Shown piece after piece: positions 1-8,451 of a stretch of 18,891 nucleotides of DNA. This stretch comes from an uncultured Micromonospora sp. (lineage in GTDB: Bacteria > Actinomycetota > Actinomycetes > Mycobacteriales > Micromonosporaceae). Position 1 is the first letter of the stretch. Every line of letters starts with the position of its first letter. The position numbers were made by a program, and so were the translations under genes. Location of the stretch: NCBI GenBank assembly GCA_937951935.1, contig CALGAM010000254.1:1-18891 (forward strand), written 5' to 3'. Under the pieces are notes generated by a model. The model was not told where the DNA came from. It was given only the letters and a program-made list of their open reading frames with translations, and made no database searches.

Positions 1-153
1 TCGGTGGCCAGGCCGAGGCGGGTGGCGACCTCGCCGGCGACCTCGGCGCGTTTGATGGAGTCGATGCTGAGGTCGGCCTCCAGGTCGAGGTCGAGGTCGA
101 TCATGTCGACGGGGTATCCGGTGCGCTCGCTGAGCACCGCCAGCACCGCGGCC
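1..153 (-). repeat. ACP-coding direct repeat, copy 2
   Basis: This copy matches 349-501 with three mismatches visible by eye and the same reading frame. The repeat period is 348 bp (116 codons). It encodes the second carrier domain, from about AAVLAVLSERTGYP through DSIKR to RLGLAT, and may continue past the left edge. Confidence 0.9.
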
Positions 154-3100
154 TGACACTCCACCGTGTCGGGTACGCCCTCGGACGCCGGGGCGTCCGC
201 CACCGCGACGGACACCCCGTTGGGTGTGGGCCCGTCGGGTGTGGGGACAGCCGCGGCAACGGCGGTGTTCACCCGGGTGGTGAGCCAGTCGACCATGGCG
301 CGGACGGTGCGCGCCTTGACCAGTCCTTCCAGTTCTGACTCGTCGCCTTCGGTGGCCAGGCCGAGGCGGGTGGCGACCTCGCCGGCGACCTCGGCGCGTT
401 TGATGGAGTCGATGCTGAGGTCGGCTTCCAGGTCCAGGTCGAGGTCGATCATGTCGACGGGGTATCCGGTGCGCTCGCTGATCACCGCCAGCACCGCGGC
501 CGGAATGCCGAACGTCGACGGGGCCGGGTCGGACGTGCCGTCCCCGGCCGCGGTGTTCGCGGCGTCTGCCGCTGTGTGGCCGGCGCCGTCGGGGATCGTG
601 GTCAGGGTGGCTGCCGGGGCCGGCGCGGCGGGAAGGGGTATCGCCGGGCCGGCCGGGGCCGGTACGGCGGTGGCCGCCCCCCGCGGCAGGACCGGCACGG
701 CCGGGCTCGCCGACACCGGCAGGGCCGGTAGCGCGCCACCCGTCTCGCCTGCGGTGTCGCCGGCCTGGCCCGTCCTGCCCGGCGACGGACGCGGCGCGGG
801 CGGGACCGGCTGGATCGGTCCCGCCGGGGCAGCCGTGATGGCCACGGCACTCGGGGTGGAGCCGGCCGGCTGCGGCTGCGCTGACCGCTCGACGGCCCCA
901 CCGGCGGTGCCGGTGAGGTAGGCGAGCATGACGGCGTGCTGGGCGGCGATCATCTCCCGATTGGTCCGGAGGAACTCGGCGAGCAGGTCGTCCCGGCCAC
1001 CTCGCCCGTTCCGGTCGTCGGGGCCGTCGGTGATGGGCCCGACTGGTGAGGTCATGGACAGCTCCTTGCTGGGTCGGGGGGGCGTCATGCCGCCGGGCAG
1101 GGGGCGGCCACCGCGATCACGGACGAGTTGCCCGTCGACCGTCCAAAATGGACGATTTTCGGATTCGGTTTCGGTGGTGGTCACCAGGGCGGTGTCGCGG
1201 TCGTGGAACAGCCACCCGGTCCGGACCGGTACGCCGGCGCAGGCCAGCTCAGCCACGGCGACGAGGAGATCCCGGAGTCCCTCGCCGGTGCGGCGGTCGC
1301 AGGCGACGGCGAGGTGCGGCCGGTCCCCGAGGATGCCCCGGACGAGACCGGTGAGAACCTGCCCCGGACCGGCCTCGACGAAGATGCGGGCACCGGCGGC
1401 GTACATCGACTCGATCTGGTCGACGAACCGCACCGGCGCACCGATCTGCTCGGCGAGCTCGCGCCGTATTCCGTCGGGATCCGACGGATAGACGGTGGCG
1501 GTGCGGTTGGACCAGACCGGGATGCGCGGTGCGGCGATGGGAGCAGCGGCGAGATCCTCCGCGAAGCGCTTGACGGCGGGGGCGACGAGCGGACTGTGGA
1601 AGGCACAGGCGACGTCGAGGCCGCGCGCCGGCAGGCCGGCGGCCCTGAGCGCGTCGACCGCCGTCCGTACCGCGGCGGTGGGACCGGAGATCACCTGCTG
1701 GGCGGGAGCGTTACGGTTGGCGAGGACGACCTGCCCGGCGAGACCTGTGCGAGCGAGGATCTCGTCGACGCGTTCGGCGGTGGCGGCGACCGCGGCCATC
1801 GTGCCCGGATCGTCGCCGACGGAGGTGAGGATCGCGTCGGCCCGCCGGCGGCTGAGCCGTAGCAGGGTGAGCGGATCGCAGGCGCCGGCGGTGCAGAGCG
1901 CGACGAGCTCGCCGTAGCTGTGCCCACCGGCCAGGTCGGGCCGAACGCCGAGCCGGTGCAGCAGGTGGGCGACGGCGAGCCCGCCGATACCGAGCGCCGG
2001 CTGGGCCACCCGGGTGTCGCGGAGCCGTCGTCGCTGGGCGTCGGCGGTGGCGGGGTCGAACGCGGCCGGTGGGAACATGAGGTCCGCCCACTCCCGGCCG
2101 AGTTCGAGATACCGGCGTACCTCGGGGAAACTGACGAACAGTTCCGCCAGCGCCCCGGGTTGCTGGCTGCCCTGCCCGGGAAACAGGAACGCCACCTGCC
2201 CGCCGACGGACCGCCCGACCGTCGACGGTGGTTGGACGAGCCCGTGTTCGGGGTCGTGCTCGCCGGCCAGTGCGCGGTCCAGCAGCCGTTCGAGGTCGGC
2301 GCGATCGCGGGCGACGATCGCGACCTGGACGGGCCCGGAGCGCGGATCGGCCTGGGCCGCGACGGTACCGGCCAGGTCGCGTAGCCGCCACGGCCGGCCG
2401 TACCGGTCGGTGGCCCGCAGCGCGTCGACCAGACGCCGCAGCTCCCGGTGTGCCGCCGCCCGGTCGGGGCCGCGGAAGCAGAACAACTCCGCCGGCCACT
2501 CCTGGCGGGTGTGCCGCGGCTCGGGGGTACGCGGGTGCGCGGCGAGCACCACGTGGTAGTTGGTGCCACCGAAGCCGAAGGCGCTGACCGCGGCGATCCG
2601 TTCACCGGCCGGAACGCCCCACGGCCGGGCCTCGGTGAAGAAGGCGAACGGACTGCGCTCGGGATCCCACGCCGGGTTGGGGCGGGTCAGGTTGATGGTC
2701 GGTGGCCGGACGCCGGTGTACAGCGCGAGCGTGGCCTTGATCATGCCGGCGAGCCCGGCCGCGCACTTGGTGTGGCCGATCTGGGACTTGACCGAGCCCA
2801 GCGCACAGCTGCCGGGGCGGGCACCCGACTCGACGAACAGCCGGGTCAGGGTCTCCAGCTCGGTGCGGTCGCCGACGACCGTGCCGGTGCCGTGCGCCTC
2901 GACCAGCCCGACCTGGCGGGGGGAGACGCCGCTGCGCGCGTACGCCCGCTCCAGCGCCCGGCGCTGCCCCTCGGCCCGCGGCGCGGTCAGGCCGAGGGCC
3001 CGCCCGTCGCTGGAGCCGCCGATCCCCCTGATCACCGCGTAGATCCGGTCGCCGTCCCGCTCGGCGTCGGCGAGCCGCTTGAGTACGACGCAGGCGACAC

Positions 3101-5900
3101 CCTCGCCGAGTGAGATGCCGTCGCCGGCGCTGTCGAACGGGCGACACCGGCCCGTCGGTGACAGAGCATGCGCCGAGGTGAACATCAGGTAGTCGTTGAT
3201 GCCGTTGTGCAGGTCGGCCCCGCCGCAGACCATCAGGTCGCTGGTGCCCGCCGCCAACTCCTTGCAGGCCGCGTCCAGCGCGGCGAGCGACGAGGCGCAG
3301 GCCGCGTCCACCGTGAAGTTGGGGCCGCCCAGGTCCAACCGGTTCGCGACCCTGCCGGCGATCACGTTGGCCAGCACACCGGGGAACGAGTCCTCGGTGA
3401 CCCTGGGCAACTGGTCCTCCAGTGCGGCGGGGACCTCGCCGAGATAGGCCGGAAGCATGGTGCGCATCGTCTGCGCGTGCCCCATGTCACTGCCCGCCTC
3501 GGCGCCGAACACCACGCCGGTGCGGGAGTGGTCGGCGCCGGGCGCGTCGTAGGCGTACCCGGCGTCGACGAGGGCCCGGTGCGCGGCCTCCAGGGCCAGG
3601 AGCTGGGTGGGGTCGATGCTGGCCAGGGCGGCCGGCGGGATCCCGTATCCGATCGCGTCGAACGGCACCGGCGCGATGAACCCACCCCACTTCGACACGC
3701 TGAACCGGCCCACCTGCCCCGGCTCGACCTCGGGGGAGTAGTAGGTGTCGACCGACCACCGCTGGGCCGGCACCTCGGTGATGGTGTCGCGACCGCTCAG
3801 GATCGTCTGCCAGAAGCTGGCCAGGTCCGGTGAGCCTGGGAAGACGCAGGACATGCCGATGATGGCGATGTCCAGCGGCGCCGCCGGTGCCGGCTCGGCC
3901 GGGCCGGCGGCCGGGCGGAAGGCCGGTGCCAGCGCCGCGAGCCGCGCGGCGTGGAAACGCCGCGCGTCGACGGTCACCGCGCGGTGCAGGTCGGACACGG
4001 TGGTCGGCGAGTCCCGCAGCACGGCCACCTGTCCGGCCATGAAGAGCCCTTCGGCGTGCTGGCCCGCCTCGTCCACGGCGACCAGCGTGTCCCCGTCGCG
4101 ACGCCGACCCTTGCTGGCGATACGTAGTCGACCGACGTTGAGCATCTCCAGCCGCTCCCACACGTCACGGCCGGTCGCCCCCGCCGTGACCAGCTCGCGG
4201 CGCACCCGGTGGAAGTCGTCGACGTACGGGCTGGGGAGGCAGCGCGTCACGTGCCCCGGCGCCGTCTCCAGCACCGCCGTGCCCGTCGCCGCGATCACCT
4301 GGCGCTGGAACAGCGGCTGGATCGCCCCGCACTCGACCGCCTCCCGGGTGAACAGGTACGCGGTGCCCATCAACACCCCGACCTGTACGCCGCGCCGAAC
4401 CAGCGGCCCCGCCATCGCCGCCACCATCGCCGCGGAGCGCGCGTCGTGGATGCCCCCGGCGAAGAACACCTGGACCGGCGTGTCGGGGACGCCGGCGGGA
4501 GAGCCGTCCGGTGCGGAGGCGGACCGGGGCCCGGTGGCCGGGGTTGCCGTCTCGTCGAGGAACTCCGCCAGGGTCAGCAGCTGCGCCTCCCACAGCGGGA
4601 GGCTCGTCCGCGGCCCCACGTGCCCGCCGCACTCGGCGCCCTCGAACACGAAGCGGCGGGCTCCGGCGCGCAGGTACTGCCGCAACAGTCCCGGCGACGG
4701 TACGTGCAGGAACGCCGCGATGCCCTCGGCCTCCAGTGCCCTGGCCTGCGTCGGTCGCCCACCGGCGATGATCGCGACCCGCGGCCGGATCTCCCGCACC
4801 GCCGCGAGCTGCGCGGCGCGCACCTCCTCCGGGGCGAAGCCGAGCACACCGACCCCCCACGGACGGTCACCCAGCGCCTGCGCGGTCTCGCGCAGCATCC
4901 GCCGGGACTGCTCGCCGCTGGCCAGGGCGAGCGCGATGAACGGCAGCGCACCGTCACCGGCCACCGCCGCCGCGAACGGCGCCACGTCGCTGACCCGCGT
5001 CATCGGCCCCTGCGCGACCGGGATCCGTACCCCGAGCGCCCGGGCCAACGGGGCGTCCGGCTCCAGCACCCCGGCGGCCTCGGCGTCACCGACCGCTTCG
5101 CTGATGGCCGCGCGGATGCCGCGCACCGCCGAGGCGGTGTTGCGCCAGTGCCGTTGGAACACCGCCGCCAACCAGCCGTCCTGCCCGACCGGAAGCAACT
5201 CGCCGGCACCGTCCGGGCGGCCTCCGCGGGGTACTCCCCGTAGGCCGTCGCGCAGCACCGTCTCCGAGCCGTCCATCCGCCCGATCACGACCCGCACGTC
5301 CTCCGGCAGGTCCGACTCGGGCATCAGCGCCAGCTGGCTGTCCAGGACCACACCGGCCGCCCCGCCGACCACGCACGCGGCGGCGGTGCGCGGCCCGATC
5401 CCGCCGGCGACCCACACCGGCAGGCCGAGCGTCTCGTCGGCGAGCAGCTGCTGCAACAGGACGAAGGAACTCAGCTCACCGACCCGTCCACCGGCCTCAC
5501 AACCGCGGGCGATCAGGCCGTCCGCGCCGCCGGCGGCGGCGGCCCGCGCCTCCGCCGCGCTCGTCACCTCCGCCAGCACCCGGCAGCGTCGCGCGACGTC
5601 GCCCAACGACCACGCGCTGTCGGCCGGCAACACCACGAGGCCCAGGCGGCCGTCCGCGGCCCGCTCCACGTCGTCCAGTGACGCGGCGCAGCCCGGTGGG
5701 ACCCGTACCCCGACCGGTGTCACCGACCACGACGCCGCCCGCTCCAGCGCCTGCAACACCCGGTGGTCGCCCCGGACAAGGTCGAGGACCCCGACGCCAC
5801 CGCCACCGCCGGCGGCCGCCACGATGCGCGGGCTGGGTTCGACACCGCCGCAGGGGTTGATGACGATGACCGGAGCACTCCCGGCGGTTGCAGTACTCAT
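1..5900 (-). CDS. PUFA/HglE-type multidomain synthase: NPD-NPD-KS-AT-ACP-ACP, 3' end outside window
   Basis: At least 1966 codons are open from ATG 5900 (GGGAG four bases upstream) to the left edge. Residues 1-215 are an NPD-like segment (CEAGGRVG, 134-141). Residues about 290-640 are a second NPD domain (ECGGHVG, Cys424, His427) with a PfaD-like tail (LNVGRLRIASKG). A ketosynthase follows at about 675-1120 with Cys868 in DAACASS, His1003 in EAHGTGT and His1043 in GHTKCAAG. The acyltransferase spans about 1235-1540, with Ser1328 in GHSYGE and a CAFH motif around His1435 that suggests malonyl-CoA. A short helix (FLRTNREMIAAQHAVMLAYL) and a Pro/Ala linker lead to two ACPs with phosphopantetheine serines 1832 and 1948 in DSIKR. 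The order resembles PUFA or heterocyst-glycolipid synthases, with the enoyl reductase fused at the N-terminus. Ketoreductase or dehydratase domains, if present, lie beyond the edge. The product is probably a lipid or polyene-derived polyketide; this is inference. Confidence 0.9.
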   Translation of the reverse strand, partial: MSTATAGSAPVIVINPCGGVEPSPRIVAAAGGGGGVGVLDLVRGDHRVLQALERAASWSVTPVGVRVPPGCAASLDDVERAADGRLGLVVLPADSAWSLGDVARRCRVLAEVTSAAEARAAAAGGADGLIARGCEAGGRVGELSSFVLLQQLLADETLGLPVWVAGGIGPRTAAACVVGGAAGVVLDSQLALMPESDLPEDVRVVIGRMDGSETVLRDGLRGVPRGGRPDGAGELLPVGQDGWLAAVFQRHWRNTASAVRGIRAAISEAVGDAEAAGVLEPDAPLARALGVRIPVAQGPMTRVSDVAPFAAAVAGDGALPFIALALASGEQSRRMLRETAQALGDRPWGVGVLGFAPEEVRAAQLAAVREIRPRVAIIAGGRPTQARALEAEGIAAFLHVPSPGLLRQYLRAGARRFVFEGAECGGHVGPRTSLPLWEAQLLTLAEFLDETATPATGPRSASAPDGSPAGVPDTPVQVFFAGGIHDARSAAMVAAMAGPLVRRGVQVGVLMGTAYLFTREAVECGAIQPLFQRQVIAATGTAVLETAPGHVTRCLPSPYVDDFHRVRRELVTAGATGRDVWERLEMLNVGRLRIASKGRRRDGDTLVAVDEAGQHAEGLFMAGQVAVLRDSPTTVSDLHRAVTVDARRFHAARLAALAPAFRPAAGPAEPAPAAPLDIAIIGMSCVFPGSPDLASFWQTILSGRDTITEVPAQRWSVDTYYSPEVEPGQVGRFSVSKWGGFIAPVPFDAIGYGIPPAALASIDPTQLLALEAAHRALVDAGYAYDAPGADHSRTGVVFGAEAGSDMGHAQTMRTMLPAYLGEVPAALEDQLPRVTEDSFPGVLANVIAGRVANRLDLGGPNFTVDAACASSLAALDAACKELAAGTSDLMVCGGADLHNGINDYLMFTSAHALSPTGRCRPFDSAGDGISLGEGVACVVLKRLADAERDGDRIYAVIRGIGGSSDGRALGLTAPRAEGQRRALERAYARSGVSPRQVGLVEAHGTGTVVGDRTELETLTRLFVESGARPGSCALGSVKSQIGHTKCAAGLAGMIKATLALYTGVRPPTINLTRPNPAWDPERSPFAFFTEARPWGVPAGERIAAVSAFGFGGTNYHVVLAAHPRTPEPRHTRQEWPAELFCFRGPDRAAAHRELRRLVDALRATDRYGRPWRLRDLAGTVAAQADPRSGPVQVAIVARDRADLERLLDRALAGEHDPEHGLVQPPSTVGRSVGGQVAFLFPGQGSQQPGALAELFVSFPEVRRYLELGREWADLMFPPAAFDPATADAQRRRLRDTRVAQPALGIGGLAVAHLLHRLGVRPDLAGGHSYGELVALCTAGACDPLTLLRLSRRRADAILTSVGDDPGTMAAVAATAERVDEILARTGLAGQVVLANRNAPAQQVISGPTAAVRTAVDALRAAGLPARGLDVACAFHSPLVAPAVKRFAEDLAAAPIAAPRIPVWSNRTATVYPSDPDGIRRELAEQIGAPVRFVDQIESMYAAGARIFVEAGPGQVLTGLVRGILGDRPHLAVACDRRTGEGLRDLLVAVAELACAGVPVRTGWLFHDRDTALVTTTETESENRPFWTVDGQLVRDRGGRPLPGGMTPPRPSKELSMTSPVGPITDGPDDRNGRGGRDDLLAEFLRTNREMIAAQHAVMLAYLTGTAGGAVERSAQPQPAGSTPSAVAITAAPAGPIQPVPPAPRPSPGRTGQAGDTAGETGGALPALPVSASPAVPVLPRGAATAVPAPAGPAIPLPAAPAPAATLTTIPDGAGHTAADAANTAAGDGTSDPAPSTFGIPAAVLAVISERTGYPVDMIDLDLDLEADLSIDSIKRAEVAGEVATRLGLATEGDESELEGLVKARTVRAMVDWLTTRVNTAVAAAVPTPDGPTPNGVSVAVADAPASEGVPDTVECQAAVLAVLSERTGYPVDMIDLDLDLEADLSIDSIKRAEVAGEVATRLGLAT
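349..501 (-). repeat. ACP-coding direct repeat, copy 1
   Basis: First carrier-domain copy, about 150/153 identical to 1-153. The Pro/Ala-rich linker between copies (about 154-348) is not repeated, so similarity stops sharply at the domain edge. This fits recent duplication or gene conversion between carrier domains. Confidence 0.9.
1053..1067 (-). promoter_or_regulatory. Internal ribosome binding site and in-frame ATG before the ACP region
   Basis: On the minus strand AAGGAG (1067-1062) is followed by a six-base spacer and ATG (1055-1053), codon 1616 of the large frame. The protein from here would begin MTSPVGPITDG and carry the helical segment and the ACPs without KS or AT. The same ATG overlaps TGA (1054-1052) in the +1 frame, giving the ATGA form common between coupled genes. 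Whether it is used cannot be told from sequence. Confidence 0.45.
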
Positions 5901-5998
5901 GGAACTCCCGTCACTGAGCCAGGCGGGGGCGTGCCCGGCCGCCTCGTCCGCCGTGTCGCTGCGGGGGTCGCGGGCGCCGTTTCGACCCCTGCAAGCTT

Positions 5999-6015
5999 AC
6001 GTCGTTTGACGACGT
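5999..6015. promoter_or_regulatory. 17-bp palindrome, candidate operator
   Basis: ACGTCGTTTGACGACGT is a perfect inverted repeat with 7-bp arms and a 3-bp centre. Outer bases GCAA (5991-5994) and TTGC (6018-6021) extend the symmetry imperfectly. It lies about 100 bp upstream of the synthase start and immediately before the -35 candidate of a plus-strand promoter, which suits a dimeric regulator acting on one or both divergent genes. The run of five T (6015-6019) also allows a terminator-like hairpin, but no plus-strand gene ends here. Confidence 0.5.
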
Positions 6016-6017
6016 TT

Positions 6018-6047
6018 TTGCAGGTCATAGACCCTAAAGTGTAAAAT
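6018..6047 (+). promoter_or_regulatory. Candidate housekeeping-type promoter
   Basis: TTGCAG (6018-6023), an 18-base spacer and TAAAAT (6042-6047) resemble a sigma-70/HrdB promoter. It reads toward the secreted protein at 6505 and would leave an untranslated leader of about 450 bases, so a closer second promoter may exist. Confidence 0.4.
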
Positions 6048-6116
6048 GCGAGACTTTTTCCCCTCTTTACATGAGATGCGTTCGTATGTCAGATATCGAT
6101 CTCGGTAACCGCTTCT

Positions 6117-6130
6117 GCCTGGTTCCAGGC
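6117..6130. repeat. Small perfect inverted repeat
   Basis: GCCTGGTTCCAGGC has 6-bp arms around TT. It sits downstream of the promoter candidate and could be a protein-binding site or a leader hairpin. Evidence of function is weak. Confidence 0.3.
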
Positions 6131-6504
6131 CCTGATCGACCGTCCCGGCCGGACTCGGTCGGCCCCTGCTTCGAGTTCCGAATTCTTTGCGCGTAACGCC
6201 CTTTTCGTGAGCTACCGTCATGATGTAGCCAGTTGCCACCCACCTCATGCCGGAGGGGCTGATGGCGCCCGGTACCCGTATCACTTCCGACTCGCGCTGA
6301 CCGACCGCCCGCCGACGGGACCCGGCAGCACCGACCAGCCCGCGCCCAGCCCGGGACACGACGTTCAGCGACCCTCACCACGGGCCCCGCGTCCGCGCGC
6401 CAGCGGACGCCGTCCGCCCGGTGATCTCGCCTGCCCGTCGCACACCCTGCCCGACGTTCGTGGCGACCGCCACGCGCGAACCGTCATCCACGAAAGGAAA
6501 ACGC

Positions 6505-8292
6505 ATGGACAGAACCCGGATGCTCGCCCGGTCTCTGCTCTTCTCCACCGCCGCGGTCATGGCGACCTCACTGGTGTTGGCCACCGCGCCGGCGACACGC
6601 GGTGGTGCCGACGCCGGGACCGCGGTGCAGAAGCGCCTGCCCGGCAGACTGTCCGAAGCGGGCCGCCGGCAGGCGCCGGCCGACGCCGTACCCGAACTGC
6701 TGGCGAAGGCCGCGCCGGACGAGTGCTTCGTCGGCCTCGGACCCCCGGCCTCCGCCGAGGTGGCCGGGGCCGGGTGCGAACTCGGGCAGCCGAAGGTGAA
6801 CCAGTCGTACGTCTGGGGCCTGACACGATCGGGCAACAGCCTGTGGTTCGGGACCGCACCCAACGCCCACTGCCTGACGATGGGGCTGAGCCTCGCGCTC
6901 ACCGAACCGATCCAGAACGACGACTACGTCTGCGAGTACGGCGAGAGCCCGGTGCGTGCGGAAATGCCGATCATCCCGCCGGCCGGAGGTGACTGGCGCC
7001 CGCCGAAGCTCTACGCCTACGACACGTCGTCGCGGACCCTGACGGACAAGACCGAGGACGTCCGCACCGCCTCGGAGCTTGACCGCCAACGGCTGGAGTC
7101 GACGGTGGGGATCCGCGCCGCCGGCTCACACCGGGGCGTCGTCCTGCTCGGTGGACCGAGCGTCCTCGGGCTCAACCTGTTCGCCTTCGACGGTGAGTCG
7201 GGCCGGTACCTCGGGTCGACGACGCTGCCCGAGTACGGCAGCATCCGGCACTTCCTCGTGGCCGACAGCGCACTCTACGCCGGGGTCGGCCTGGGGACCG
7301 ACGGTCAGAGCGGCGGTGCGGTGCTGCGCTGGACCGGCAGCAGGTCCTCGCCGTTCGACTTCACGGTGGTGGGCAGCCTACCGGCCCAGGTCGCCGACCT
7401 CGTCGTGCACAAGGGGCGGATGTTCGTCACGACCTGGCCCAGCGTCAACCGCGCGGTCGAGGGTGGAAACACCGCGGGGCTCTGGATGAGCCCGTGGCTG
7501 GCCGACGGCGAACGGGGTTTGAACCTCGAGGACGCGACCGCCTGGACCCAGGTGTGGAACGTGACCCAGTACGAGCCGGACCCGGTGATCGCCACGACGT
7601 ACGGACTCGGCGGGCTCGCCTCCTACGGCGGCAACCTCTACTGGGGCACGATGCACGTGCCGATGAAGGCGCTGAGCGTGCACGCGTCGGTCTACGAGCC
7701 GGTGGGCGCCGAGCAGGAAGCCGCCGTCGCGCAGAACACGCACCGCGCGACGAGCATCTTCCGGGCCAGCAGGTTCGACCAGGGCAGGGCCCAGGCCGAC
7801 CTGCTGTACGGCGCGGCGGAGCTGCCCGCGTACGACCCGGAGGCCAACGACGGGACGGGCGCCTGGCGGCTCGTCCCGACCGGGTACAAGCCCCGGTACG
7901 GCGCGGCGGGATTCGGCAACGGCTACAACAACTACACCTGGAAGATGGCGGTGGTCGGCGACGCGCTCTACATCGGCACGATGGACTGGAGCTATCTCGC
8001 CAAGGACCTGCCGGCCGACCTCCGCGCCGCGACGCAGGCCGCGCTCGGCGTCATCGCTCCCGCGTCCTACGGGGCCGACCTGTGGGTGTTCGACCAGCCG
8101 CACGGACCGGCGAGGCCGGTGGACACCACCGGGCTCGGCAACTACCTCAACTACGGCATCCGCAGCATGGTCGCCGACCGGTCGACCCTCTACGTCGGTA
8201 CGGCGAACCCGATGAACCTGCGGACCGACCCGGGCGACGACGTCCCGGAGGGCGGGTGGGAGCTGATCCGGCTCCCGGTGGCCGGTTCCTGA
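6505..8292 (+). CDS. Secreted beta-propeller-like protein of unknown function
   Basis: 595 aa from ATG 6505, chosen because AAAGGAAAA lies just upstream and the protein then opens with a classical signal peptide: a charged start (MDRTRMLAR), a hydrophobic core and small residues near ATAPATRGG. The mature part has seven spaced aromatic/Gly-Thr strand motifs: SLWFGTAPN, GVVLLGGPS, ALYAGVGLG, RMFVTTWPS, NLYWGTMH, ALYIGTMD and TLYVGTAN. This spacing suggests a seven-bladed beta-propeller. I see no catalytic motif and no C-terminal anchor or sorting signal, so it is probably exported free. I do not recognise a named family. It is transcribed away from the synthase across a shared control region and is followed by a lipoprotein esterase in the same direction, 159 bp later. 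Role unknown; ligand binding or extracellular polymer interaction is only a guess. Confidence 0.85.
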   Translation: MDRTRMLARSLLFSTAAVMATSLVLATAPATRGGADAGTAVQKRLPGRLSEAGRRQAPADAVPELLAKAAPDECFVGLGPPASAEVAGAGCELGQPKVNQSYVWGLTRSGNSLWFGTAPNAHCLTMGLSLALTEPIQNDDYVCEYGESPVRAEMPIIPPAGGDWRPPKLYAYDTSSRTLTDKTEDVRTASELDRQRLESTVGIRAAGSHRGVVLLGGPSVLGLNLFAFDGESGRYLGSTTLPEYGSIRHFLVADSALYAGVGLGTDGQSGGAVLRWTGSRSSPFDFTVVGSLPAQVADLVVHKGRMFVTTWPSVNRAVEGGNTAGLWMSPWLADGERGLNLEDATAWTQVWNVTQYEPDPVIATTYGLGGLASYGGNLYWGTMHVPMKALSVHASVYEPVGAEQEAAVAQNTHRATSIFRASRFDQGRAQADLLYGAAELPAYDPEANDGTGAWRLVPTGYKPRYGAAGFGNGYNNYTWKMAVVGDALYIGTMDWSYLAKDLPADLRAATQAALGVIAPASYGADLWVFDQPHGPARPVDTTGLGNYLNYGIRSMVADRSTLYVGTANPMNLRTDPGDDVPEGGWELIRLPVAGS

Positions 8293-8316
8293 CCGTCCCC
8301 CGCGGACCGACGGGTC

Positions 8317-8360
8317 CCGTCCCGGGACGGTGGACATCCCGTCCGGGACGGGCCCGTCCC
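8317..8360 (+). terminator. Cluster of GC palindromes, possible terminator
   Basis: Two perfect palindromes, CCGTCCCGGGACGG (8317-8330) and GGGACGGGCCCGTCCC (8345-8360), follow the propeller gene by 25 bases. Their shared core also lets GGACGG (8325-8330) pair with CCGTCC (8339-8344) as a stem with an 8-base loop. There is no T-run, as is common in actinomycetes. It probably separates the propeller and esterase transcripts. Confidence 0.45.
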
Positions 8361-8451
8361 GCACGTCGTCAACACCTCGGTGGCCGGCCGGAGCCCCAGA
8401 GCCCGGCCGGCCACCGACAACACCCGACCAGCACGAGAGGCGGAGCGAGGC

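Larger units (their letters stand above)
5901..6504. other. Divergent intergenic region with an AT-richer core
   Basis: These 604 bases separate the minus-strand synthase from the plus-strand secreted protein. The stretch from about 5990 to 6240 is visibly poorer in G+C than its surroundings, as expected for promoters. It holds two palindromes and one good plus-strand promoter candidate. No convincing minus-strand promoter was found, although TACACT (minus strand, about 6044-6039) could be a -10. The part from about 6241 to 6504 is GC-rich and shows no gene or clear signal apart from the ribosome binding site of the 6505 gene. Confidence 0.6.

Noticed and set aside
1..501. Direct repeats as a mobile element or CRISPR
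   Set aside because: The repeats are in frame and encode ACP domains, with no short-spacer pattern.
3745..6009. Plus-strand open frame of 754 codons opposite the synthase
   Set aside because: It is Ser/Arg/Pro-rich low-complexity translation with no motif, while the minus strand holds clear NPD and KS domains there.
5999..6019. Hairpin plus T-run as an intrinsic terminator
   Set aside because: No plus-strand gene ends before it, and it sits next to a promoter, so an operator is the simpler reading.
6071..6196. A 41-codon open frame starting MRCVRMSDIDLG in the divergent region
   Set aside because: It has no ribosome binding site at either ATG and no strong G/C preference at third codon positions, and it overlaps the AT-rich control region. 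It is likely chance.
5997..6359. Minus-strand open frame of 120 codons upstream of the synthase
   Set aside because: Composition changes along its length, it lacks a recognisable domain, and it covers the promoter and palindrome. It is better explained as non-coding.
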